Assembly (NCBI GenBank): GCA_046346845.1
Contig: JAXMHH010000004.1
Location: forward strand, 62,001 to 126,000
Reading direction: 5' to 3'
Source of the DNA: DSSB01 sp046346845
GTDB taxonomy: Bacteria > UBA10199 > DSSB01
DNA: 64,000 bases
The notes beneath the pieces were generated by a model, which was not told the origin of the DNA, searched no databases, and saw nothing but the letters and a program-made list of their open reading frames with translations. This document shows, piece by piece, positions 53,851 through 63,400 of this stretch. How positions within the stretch are numbered: position 1 is the stretch's first letter; each line of letters begins with the position of its first letter. The translations under genes and the position numbers were made by a program.

Positions 53851-54497
53851 GTTTTATTCCCATGGGTAAACCCCATTGTTCCCCTTTCGTGGAAAGGCTT
53901 GGGTGCATTGCCACGCGTGCCCAGAAGCGGGGATAGGCCGCTTTCACTCCCTCCCCAAATCCTGTGCAGTTCAGGCCCTGCCTTGCGAGACCATTGCATT
54001 AACGCGCTAACGCAAAGGGGATGGCCTCGCCAACGCTCCCTTGTGAGGAGATGGTTTAGAGGGATCCCTATTGCAATAGCTTGATCTCAGGGGAATGAAT
54101 CCCTGCACGAGCCCCTAGCGAGGAGGGGGTGTCCCCTGGTGAGACTTTCGGAAAGACCGATCCCCTTGAGGCATCCCAGGATATCGGTCTTTCCGTTTAG
54201 GGCGGCCCCCGGCCCGAGGGGGCCGCCCGGGTCGAAGCAGGGGACACCCCCTCCTCGCTAGGGGCGGACGCGGCAAAGGCCAAATTAACGCCTATGGACG
54301 GCGCCCGTCCCTCGTTTTTAGGCCCCAAGGACGCGTCATAAACAATCCCCAATGCGTCAAAGGACCTCCAATATGGCCCTATCCAGCGGATATTCTCTTG
54401 CTTTTCCAGGCGGGATTGCTAATAGCTGACCCATCTTTTTCGAGGGCTAAAACACCAAATTTTCCGGGTCCTGAGGGCGAAGGGGCAGGTGTAGATT
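53851..54497. other. Intergenic region with palindromic element
   Basis: This 647-base gap between thrC and glpX has no ORF of coding character. It has short hairpins (CAGGGGA/TCCCTG at about 54088) and the cloverleaf element D at 54111-54265. The last 230 bases probably hold the glpX promoter, but no box pair is convincing. Confidence 0.65.
54111..54265. repeat. Cloverleaf palindromic element D
   Basis: The outer arms 54111-54138 and 54238-54265 are perfect 28-base complements beginning GCCCCTAGC. Two perfect inner hairpins are CGGAAAGACCGAT/ATCGGTCTTTCCG (54149-54161 with 54183-54195) and GGCGGCCCCC/GGGGGCCGCC (54201-54210 with 54218-54227). Its inner sequence is related to element A (5776-5931) read on the other strand, and the arm ends share GCCCC-TAGC. 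Confidence 0.88.
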
Positions 54498-55454
54498 ATG
54501 GATCGCAATTTAGCTTTAGAGATGGTTCGCGTCACCGAGGCCGCGGCCTTGAGTTGCGCGCGGCTGATGGGCATCGGAGACGCCAACGCGGCCGACCAGG
54601 CGGCGGTCGATGCGATGCGCCGGGCCCTCAACGGCATGAATTTCGACGGGACCGTGGTGATCGGAGAGGGCGAGCGCGACGAGGCCCCCATGCTTTTCAT
54701 CGGGGAGAAGGTCGGCAAGGGCGGTGACGTCAAGGTCGACATCGCCCTTGATCCGCTGGAAGGCACCAACCTCTGCGCCACGGGCGGCCCCAACGCCATC
54801 TCCGTCATCGCCATCGCCGAGCACGGCCGCTTCCTCCATGCCCCCGACACCTACATGGACAAGATCGCCGTCGGCCCCGAGGGCTTCGGCGTCATCGATA
54901 TCACCAAATCGCCGACCCACAACCTTCAAGAGCTGGCCCGCGCCAAGAAATGCCGGGTGCAAGACCTCACCGCCATCATCCTCGACCGCGACCGGCACAA
55001 AGAGCTGATCCGCGAGGTGCGGGAGGCCGGCGCCCGTATCAAATTGATCGGGGACGGCGACGTCTCGGCGGCGCTCTCGACCTGCGAGCCGGAGTCCGGC
55101 GTCGACATCCTCTTCGGCATCGGTGGCGCGCCCGAGGGTGTGCTGGGCGCCGCGGCCCTGCGCTGCCTGGGCGGCGATTTCCAGGGGCGACTCAAGCCCC
55201 GCAACCAGGAAGAGATCGACCGCGCCCGCAAGATGGGCATTGAAGACATCAACCGGGTCTTCAAGATCGACGAGCTGGCCAGCGGCCACGTCATGTTCGC
55301 CGCCACCGGCGTGACCAACGGGGATTTTCTGAAGGGAGTGAGATTTTTCGGAGGAGGTGCCCACACGCACTCGCTGGTGATGCGCTCGTTGTCGCGGACC
55401 GTCCGCTACATCGAAGCCACCCATCATTTCGACACCAAACCCAATTACCCGTAA
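54498..55454 (+). CDS. glpX: Fructose-1,6-bisphosphatase, class II
   Basis: This enzyme dephosphorylates fructose-1,6-bisphosphate in gluconeogenesis. The 318-residue protein has DGTVVIGEGERDEAPM, the metal-binding DIALDPLEGTNLCATG, GDGDVSAAL and GIGGAPEGVLGAAALRC, all GlpX-type. The length is normal. Two small genes follow in the same direction with short gaps. Confidence 0.96.
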   Translation: MDRNLALEMVRVTEAAALSCARLMGIGDANAADQAAVDAMRRALNGMNFDGTVVIGEGERDEAPMLFIGEKVGKGGDVKVDIALDPLEGTNLCATGGPNAISVIAIAEHGRFLHAPDTYMDKIAVGPEGFGVIDITKSPTHNLQELARAKKCRVQDLTAIILDRDRHKELIREVREAGARIKLIGDGDVSAALSTCEPESGVDILFGIGGAPEGVLGAAALRCLGGDFQGRLKPRNQEEIDRARKMGIEDINRVFKIDELASGHVMFAATGVTNGDFLKGVRFFGGGAHTHSLVMRSLSRTVRYIEATHHFDTKPNYP

Positions 55455-55467
55455 AGGATTGCGCAAA

Positions 55468-55896
55468 ATGTCCCACGCGACCGCATCGATCGAGATTGAA
55501 GCGCCCATCAAGCAGGTCTACGAAGTCATCAGCGACTTCGAGGCCTATCCCGACTTTCTCCCCGAGACCCGCAAGGTCGTCATCGAGAAGCAGTCGGGTA
55601 AGCACGCCCAAGTCACCTTCACGATCAACCTGATAAAAAAAATCACCTATACCCTCGACATCAAGCTCAATCCGCCCCACGGCCTTTCCTGGACCCTCGT
55701 GGAGGGGGACCTGATGAAGGAAAATAACGGCCAGTGGAAACTGCAGGAATCCAAGAAAGGCGTGACCAAGGCCACTTACGAGATCGACATGAATTTCGGC
55801 AGCATGGTGCCCAAGGCGATCTCCAACAAGCTGATCGGCACCAACCTCCCGACCATGATGAAGCAGTTCAAAGAGCGGGTCGAGGAATTGGCCTAA
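55468..55896 (+). CDS. SRPBCC/START-like protein (RatA/Coq10 family)
   Basis: The 142-residue product has the helix-grip fold pattern of polyketide-cyclase/Coq10/RatA proteins: ATASIEIEAPIKQVYEVISD, FEAYPDFLPETRKV, and a long C-terminal helix (MMKQFKERVEEL). The family binds lipids or quinones, or in RatA the ribosome; the role here cannot be decided. The ATG at 55468 follows AAAGGA at nine bases. It lies 13 bases after glpX. Confidence 0.85.
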   Translation: MSHATASIEIEAPIKQVYEVISDFEAYPDFLPETRKVVIEKQSGKHAQVTFTINLIKKITYTLDIKLNPPHGLSWTLVEGDLMKENNGQWKLQESKKGVTKATYEIDMNFGSMVPKAISNKLIGTNLPTMMKQFKERVEELA

Positions 55897-55912
55897 GGCA
55901 CCAGGGGTCCCG

Positions 55913-56293
55913 ATGACGTCCAACGACGACAAATTTTTCGAAAAGAAGACCGGTAGCATGACCGAGGTCGCCCGGCGCATCCTGTTGACCGGCCTCGGGG
56001 CGATCTTCATGACCGAAGAGGGCATCCGCAAGGCCCTGGGCGACATGAAGCTGCCCAAAGACGCTGTCGGCTACGTGCTTGATACCGTGCTCAAGCAAAA
56101 AGACGAATTGCTAAGCCTAGTTGCCGCCGAGCTCGGCAAGTTTTTTTCCAAGGTGAAGGTTCACGAAGAAGTGCAAAAGGCCCTGTCGGGCCTGCAGCTG
56201 CATCTCGACGCCAAGTTGACGTTCGACCAGAAAAAGGCGCACCCGGTTTCGACCCCGAAGCTGACGGTCAAACGAGGGCCCTCGTCCGATTGA
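55913..56293 (+). CDS. Helical protein of unknown function, phasin-like
   Basis: The 126-residue product is mostly amphipathic helix: MTEVARRILLTGLGAIFMTEEG, LPKDAVGYVLDTVLKQKDEL, VHEEVQKALSGLQLHLDAKL. This recalls small phasin-superfamily-like proteins, but no strict motif supports the name. There is no signal peptide. It lies 16 bases after the SRPBCC gene and is the last gene of the glpX group. Confidence 0.72.
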   Translation: MTSNDDKFFEKKTGSMTEVARRILLTGLGAIFMTEEGIRKALGDMKLPKDAVGYVLDTVLKQKDELLSLVAAELGKFFSKVKVHEEVQKALSGLQLHLDAKLTFDQKKAHPVSTPKLTVKRGPSSD

Positions 56294-56600
56294 TTTTGTA
56301 CAAATCCAGTCGGTTTTTCCCGAGAAAAAACCCCTAGTTGGCGCATTTTTTTTAGCAACTTCCCTTCCGCCGTCGCGAGAAGCTCAGCACTCTATAACCA
56401 TATTTCGCTTTTGAAGAGACAGAGTGGGGGCACTTTTTTCCTTCAAGAGCGGCGAGGGTCCCGCTTTTTCGAGGGTGCCTGGCCGCATCTGGAATCAAAT
56501 CCCCCCAAAAAGTGCAGTGAAACGATCGATCTTTCTCAGGCCATGAGGGGCCGCGGATCCTTCCCTGCGAAATGCTGTTCTCGACTCAGAAAAGGGGCCT
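56294..56600. other. Intergenic region before the giant carboxylase gene
   Basis: This 307-base gap holds a GTTTTTC/GAAAAAAC hairpin (about 56313-56331) and a T-run (about 56347-56354), which could end the glpX group, and a TATAAC box (about 56393) without a clear -35 partner. AAAGGGG lies just before the ATG at 56601. No ORF is convincing. Confidence 0.55.
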
Positions 56601-57485
56601 ATGAGTCTGACAGAATCGAAGTTGTTCGCCGCGAGCGGAGGGGCTCGACCTTTCCGTTCGTCCTCGTCGCCATCCCAATCCGATGAATTTTCCCAAACTA
56701 GCCTTCGGCTATTGAGCGCCTTTTTCCCGGCGAGCGAGCCGGCGGAAGCCCCCGCGGTGTTGCAGCGCCTGGCGGAGCGCGCGAAGGGCGGGAAGGGCCT
56801 GAAGGCTGCGGTGGCGGGGCTGGACGAGGCCGATCGCAAGGAATTGGAGCGGAAGGTCGGGGCGAGCCGCCTGGCCGAGATCGAGTCGCTGTCGCTGGAA
56901 CGCGATCCGCAGCTGTTCTGGGCGGGTGCGCAGCAATTGGCCCTGCGGCTCAAGCAGCAGGACCAGCTGCACTCCGCGGGGGCCCTGTTCAGCCTGATCG
57001 CCGGGGGAGGCGAGGCAGTGCCCGCCGAGGCGCGGTTGAAGGCGCAGCAGGAATTGGACGCCATGACGGGGAAGGGGAGCACGGGGCGTCGCCTGGAGTT
57101 CTTGGGGCAGCAGTTTGCCAAGCAGGCGACGGACGCGAAGGTGATCGCGCCGATGATCCTGGGCTCGGCGGTGTTCCAGCTGACGCGGACGGCGGCCTTG
57201 AGCCGGCTGGCGGCGACGACGGAGGCGAGCTGGCTGACGCGGGGCTTTGGGGCGCGGTTCACGGCGGGCCTGGCGGGCTTCGCGGCGGAGGTTCCGACCT
57301 TTTCGCTGGGGAGCCGGCTGTTGACGAGCGCGACGGAGGGCGGGGTCGCTTGGGACGCCCAGTCGGTGGGGAAGGATTTGTTGGGTGCGACCTTAAGCCT
57401 GGGTGCCTTGAAGGCCTTTGGGTATTTGGGGAACCAGGGATTTTGCGGGCGCACGGGCTCGGGGAGCTGCAGGCGGCAAACCTGA
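56601..57485 (+). CDS. N-terminal domain of the giant carboxylase, interrupted by a frame change
   Basis: This frame gives 294 residues, starting after a clear AAAGGGG site. From about residue 145 it is homologous to the shared domain in the proteins at 10571 and 21367 (LKAQQELDAMTGKG, ATDAKVIAPM, EASWLTRGFGARF, EVPTFSLGSRLL, LGALKAFGYLGNQG). It then turns to unrelated sequence (FCGRTGSGSCRRQT) and stops. The rest of the domain, with the ASHRLEEAVGL block that matches AHRLEEWAGL in the 10571 protein, continues in another frame from 57437. One base is missing, probably in the GGG at 57437-57439, or the ribosome shifts there. Confidence 0.85.
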   Translation: MSLTESKLFAASGGARPFRSSSSPSQSDEFSQTSLRLLSAFFPASEPAEAPAVLQRLAERAKGGKGLKAAVAGLDEADRKELERKVGASRLAEIESLSLERDPQLFWAGAQQLALRLKQQDQLHSAGALFSLIAGGGEAVPAEARLKAQQELDAMTGKGSTGRRLEFLGQQFAKQATDAKVIAPMILGSAVFQLTRTAALSRLAATTEASWLTRGFGARFTAGLAGFAAEVPTFSLGSRLLTSATEGGVAWDAQSVGKDLLGATLSLGALKAFGYLGNQGFCGRTGSGSCRRQT

Positions 57486-60400
57486 CGGGCTTCCAGAGGT
57501 TCAGCCAGGCGGTGTTTTCGCAGGGCTCGATGTTCGCGGGGATGATGGCCTCGCACCGGTTGGAAGAGGCGGTGGGCTTGAGGGCGCACGTGGACGGCGC
57601 GACGGCGGTGACGGACACCCTGGCGTCGATGGTGAGCCTGGGGGTGGGGAGCCATTTGGGACACAAGGTGCTGGGGTCGCGTTTCGCAACCTTCCAGCAG
57701 GAGATCGGCATCCGCGCCAATATCTACACGCAAGGGATTGGCGCACCCGGCGGCAAAACCGCGCCAGCTGGGGCTTTGGGCCTGGCGCCTGCCTTGGCGG
57801 GCGGGCGCTTGGGTTCGGCGGCGATGCCGCAAGGCCTAGCCATGGCCATGATGGGCGACCGCGACGGGCTCGCGGGCAAAGAGGGCGTCTCCGCCATGAT
57901 GATGGTGGGAGCACCGGAACAACGGGAGCCCTACCGGCCCTTAAGTAACCGTTATGTGGTGATCGGCAATCGCGGAGAGCCGGCCGTCCGGGCCGTCGAA
58001 GAGGCCAAACAATTAGGGGCGACCCCCGTGGTGTATTACTCCGAGGCCGACGCCAATTCCCTCCATGCCAACATGGACGGGGTGATTCGCCTTCCCCTGA
58101 AGGGCAATACCTCCAACGAGACCTATAACAACATACCGGCCCGCATGGCAGCCCTCGAAAGGTTCATGAAGGAGCGCCAGGTGAGCCCCGAGCGCGTGAT
58201 CGCATGGGAAGGCTGGGGCTTCAAGTCCGAGGACAGCGAGCTCTTTGCCCGCTATGAGGCGATGGGGATTCGCGCCGCGGGTGCCAATTCCAAGATGATG
58301 GCGATGATGGGCAACAAGATCTCCGCCCGCGCCGTCGCCGAACGCGCCGGTGTCCCGATTGTTCCTGGCAGCGGCAAATTGCAGAGCTACGAGGAAGCCT
58401 TGGCCTTCGCCAAGCAGGTCGGTTTTCCGGTCATCATCAAGGGCGGCGACACGGGCGGCGGCAAAGGCATTCGCGTTGCACTGACCGAGGCGGCCCTGCA
58501 AGACGCCTACGAGTCCGCCAAGCGCGAGGCCTTCAGCACCTCCGGCAGCGATGTGGTCTTCGCCGAGAAGTTCATCTCCTCGATGCGCCACCTCGAAGTC
58601 CAGGTGATCGGTGACAGCAAGGGGAATTTCAAGGTCGTCGGGGTCCGCGATTGCACCATGCAGCGCAATAAGCAGAAGGTTTTGGAGGAAGACGTCAGCA
58701 CCTTCCTGCCCGAGAATCTGCTGCGGGATGCGAAGCAAATCGGCGCCAAGCTCATGGCGCAGCTGCGCGCCGACGATCCGCGCGGGATCGGTTACGAGGG
58801 GCCCGGTACCATCGAGTTGATCTGGGACCGCGCCGACGACCGGCTCTACTTCATGGAGATGAACACCCGCCTCCAGGTCGAGCACACGGTGACCGAGATG
58901 GTCAGCCGCCGCAACCTGTTGCGGGAACAGCTATTAATCGGGGCCGGCAAGGAACTCTCTTTCCATGACTTGAAGTCGGAGGGCCACGCCATCGAGGCCC
59001 GAATCACTTCCGAGGATCCTTACAATAAATTCACCCCGAGCACGGGGCGCATCTTCCATATGAAGCGCCCCGAGACCACCAAGGACGGGCGCAGCATCGT
59101 CCGCATCGACAGCGGCGTCGAGGAAGGGCGGGAGATCCCCAGCTATTACGATTCCATGATCGCCAAGCTGATCGTCTGGGCGCCGACCCGCGGCGAGGCC
59201 GTGGAGGCCCTGCACAAGGCGCTGGGCGAGTTCGAGATCCTCGGGGTCAAGACCAATATCCCCTTCCTGCGCGCCCTCACCGCCACCCGGGAATTCCGGG
59301 AGGGCAGCGGCTACGACACCAACTTCATCGAGAAGACCTTTTTGAATTCCGAGGCCGGGAAGCCTCGTTACGCGGACAAGAGCGAGGCGGTGGTCGCCGC
59401 CGCGGTCCACACCTTCCTCAAGAATCCGGCCATCCAACAGAAGGTCGACCTCAAGTTCGGCGACCAAGAATACCGGGCCGAGGTCTTTGAAACCGCCCCC
59501 GACCGCTTTCTGGTCCGGGTGGGCGACGCCACCACCGAAGTGGGGCTCACTAAGACAAGCGACCACCTCTATAGCTTGGAGGTGGGAGGAAGGACCTACC
59601 GCACCTTGATCCACGGCGAACCCGGCCGGCGCGAGGTCCTGATCGGAGGCGTTTCCTATGAGATCGGCGTCGGCGGAGAGGGCGCCTTGGGCGCGGAGTT
59701 CGTCAAGTCGCCGAGTCCCGCCGCCGTATTGAAGGTCCTCAAGGCCGTCGGCGATCCCGTGAAAGTCGGCGATCCCGTGGTGGTCACCGAGGCCATGAAG
59801 ATGGAGACGACCCTGACCGCCGAGGTCGACGGGACGGTCGAATCCATCCTCGTCAAGCCGGGACAGCAGGTCGACAAGGGGAAACCCCTGGTGAAGATCC
59901 AGCCGGAGGGCTCCGCCAAGGCCGGCGAGGATCCGAGGGGGGCCGCCGCGGATCGTTGGAGCCTGCCTCCCGCCCCGCTCGCGACCCTGGCCGAAGGCGA
60001 AGGCAGCAACCCCGAGCAGCGGCTCGAGGCCTTGGGCTGGCTCACCCGTTATTTTGAAGGCTACACCGGCCCGCTCGAGACCTTGCGGGGGATCCTGCGG
60101 GAAATCGAGCCCACTTCCGAGGCCGAACCCGAATACAACCGTGAAGTCGAGCAATGGGTGCGCGGCCTTTTGCATTGCTACTATACGGTGGAGGCGGTGT
60201 TTCAACCCGCCTACCAACGACAGCTGAATTACTTTCTGAAGACCGGCAAGGTCGAGGACGCCCGCTTCGAGGGCATCCTCAAAAGTGCCCTGCGCTTGCA
60301 CGGCGTCGATTCGCTCGAAGCCAGCCCCGCCCGCGAGAACGCGGTGAAACGCTTGTTTCAAAGCCACGAACAGCTGGAAGGGAAACGCGAATTGCTCGGC

Positions 60401-63400
60401 CTGATCCTGCCATGGGTGCCCAAATACGAGATGAACTCGGTTCGCGACGACCTTAACGGCGTGCGCGGGGTCTTCGTCGATCAGGCTCAGACACCCTTTC
60501 TCACCCAAGTGGAAGAAACCTTAGCCCGCCTCAGGGCGAAAGGGGATGATCGAGAGGATCTCCAGGTCCTCGAGGAGGATTTCCGACAGGTCGCGGGCAT
60601 GAACCGTTCCGCGCGCAACAAGGCGGAGGGCAAATTGCTCGGCCGCACCGAGGTGATCCTGCCCTTCCTGATGGGGAAGGCCTGGGACAGCAATAAAAAA
60701 TCGGCCCAATGGGCCATGCGCTTGATCCAGAAGCGCCTCTACCGGAATTATTATAATTTCGGTGCCCAGCTGGACGCGCCCTCCGAACGAATGATCGTCA
60801 CGCGGATGGAGCCGAAGGCCGGCAAGGGCGCCAAATCGCTGTTGGTGGTCACGCGCCGCTCCCTTGGGGAGAATGAGCTGGATCGGGATTTAGATCGCGC
60901 TTTGCATCAATTGAAAGCCTCCCGGCGCAAGCTCAATAACGGTTCGGATCCCGTCCTCGAAATCCTCCTGCCGGAACGGCCCGGTCCCGAGCGCTTGCGG
61001 GAATTTGTGGCCCTCGCCAACCGCAAACTGGGGGGACAGGGCGTCCAGCGCCTGACCTTGATATTCGGCGATCCGAAGGGCGGAGACCCCGATTTTCGGA
61101 CCTATGAGCCGAACGCGGCGGGCGTCTTCGTCGAGAACACCCTGTTGCGGGACATCCATCCGCTCCACGCCGATACCATCGGCCTGTCGCGTTGGACGAA
61201 GAATTTCGACTTGGAGCGCCAGGACTTTGGGCTGTTCCACAACGTCCATGCCTACCGCGCGACGCAGAAGGGGATGGACCCGGCCGATCCCAAGGCCGAC
61301 CGCCGCCACTTCGCGATCGGCGAGCATAACGGCAAGCTGACCTACCATCGTTTCGAGGGGGATATCGTCCGCAACCAGCTCCTCCAAGACTTTCGGCAGA
61401 TCCGCTCCGGGGCCGCCACCGCGGGATTTTCGCGGGAGAGCCGCCTGATCTGGCAATGGCTGCCCTTCGCCCTGCGGGAGAGCGGGCAGATCGGCAAGGA
61501 TTTCGATCCCTTTACCGTGGGCGTCCTCACCGCGTCCCCCGCCGAGCTGGTGGCCCAGTTTCAGCTCGACGAGGCCAAGCTTTCCAAGGCCGCCTCGGTC
61601 TACGACGGCAAGGTCTTTTCGGTTCCCGAGGCCGAACGGCTGGCGGGCAATACCGCCCTGGTGATGCGCCGGCTCCAGGAAAGCAACGGTTCCGACGGCG
61701 AGGCCCGCAAGCTTCCGGCCCTTGCGGATCTCTTCTTTCGTGTTCCCGTGGAGCTCTCCGACGAGGAGATCAAGCTGCTCGCCTTCCGCCTGACGCCCCA
61801 ATTTATGGGCCAGCAGTTGGAAAAGACGACTCTCCATTTCAAGCGGCGCAGTTCCGCGCACGGGACTATCGAAAGCTACATCGCGGAGGTCAAGATCCCG
61901 CGCGGCTCCCGCTTCGAGGTCAACATCAAGCCCGCCATCGAGGCGCCCGCCCATGCGGTCAAGACCCCGCTCGAGCACAAGCGGGTCCAACAGCAGGGGC
62001 GCGGCAAGCTCTACGTCTATGACCGAGTTCATCTCTTCCATGACGTCCTCAAGGATTTCTATCCCCAGGGGCATATCCCGGAAGACGCCGTGCAGATCCG
62101 GGAATTGGCCCTCGACAAGTCGGGCCAATTGGTCCCAGTGCTGCGGGACATCGGCCAAAACGACATCGGCAAGGTGGCCTTCCACGTCACGCTGAAGCTC
62201 CCGCTGGGGACGAACGGCGAACACTACAGCCGCGAGTTCGCGATCATCGCCGACGACTTCACCTTCCAGGCGGGCTCTCAAGGCACCAAGGAAGGCGAGA
62301 TCTACCGCGCCCTGAGCCGTTACGCCGAGGAGAAGGGGATTCCCAAGCTGTATTTGGCCGAGACCAGCGGCGCGCGGCTGGGGCTGGCCGAGGAAGTCAC
62401 GCCCTTCGTGTTCCGCGACGACGGCAAGCAGGTCAACTACGTCCGCGCCGAAGACCTCGACAGGCCTGTCGGCAAGAAGAAACGGCCGCTTCGGGACCTG
62501 GTCGTCCTTGGCGAACCTTATGAAGAATCCGTCCCGCGCGACGGGCAGGAGGCGGCCGAGCTGCGCTATCCGGTGACCGCCATTTTGGGCGAAGGGGAGA
62601 TCAACACCGAGAGCCTCAACGCCAGCGGCAAGACGGGAGAGTCCGAGTCCCGGGCCCGCAGCGCGGTGCCGACCTTCACCATCGCGATGGGCACGGTCAT
62701 CGGGATCGGCACCTATGACACCAAGCTCAGCGAGCGGGTGATCATGGTGAACGACTCCTTCCTGGGTCTCACCGGGCGCAAGGCGATCAACCAGACCTTT
62801 GGCACCAATCTCAAAGACGAGCTGGAGGTGGCGGGACCGGAGATCATGAAGGAAAACGGGGTGGCCTACAAGGTCGTCCCCGGCGAACGCGAGGCCATGA
62901 AGGGATTTTTGCAATGGCTCTCCTACCTCCCGGCCAAGGCTGGGGCCGAGGCGCCCCGCTTGGAGGCCGGCGACTCCATCGATCGCGACATCACTCCGGG
63001 GCTGTTGACGGGCGACAACCCCGTGATCAAGGGCAAGGGCCAACCCTACGATACCCGGCGCTTCGATGCGGCCCTGTTCGACCGGGACAGCGTCTTCTAC
63101 GTCCGCGAGGGCTATGGGCGCGCCGTCAACACCGGCTATGCCCGGCTGGGCGGGCGCCCGGTCGGCTTCATCACCATGCAGTTGCAACCCGAGCAGGTCC
63201 CCGGCGGTGAGACGATCTTCGGGGGCGCCTTGGATGCCGCGGCTTCCTATAAAGTTTCCCAGCATATCGACAACCTGAACCTCGAGGGGCTGCCCCTGCT
63301 CTTTAACGCGAGCATTTCCGGCTTCATGCCGCGCCCCGAGGACCACCTGCGCGGGGTGGTGCCCGGCGGCGCGAAGATCCTCGACTCCCTGCGCCTCTTC

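Noticed and set aside
57418..57948. Plus-strand ORF starting just before the frame break
   Set aside because: The product is Gly/Arg-rich and unrelated to the paralogues, while the third frame continues the conserved domain.
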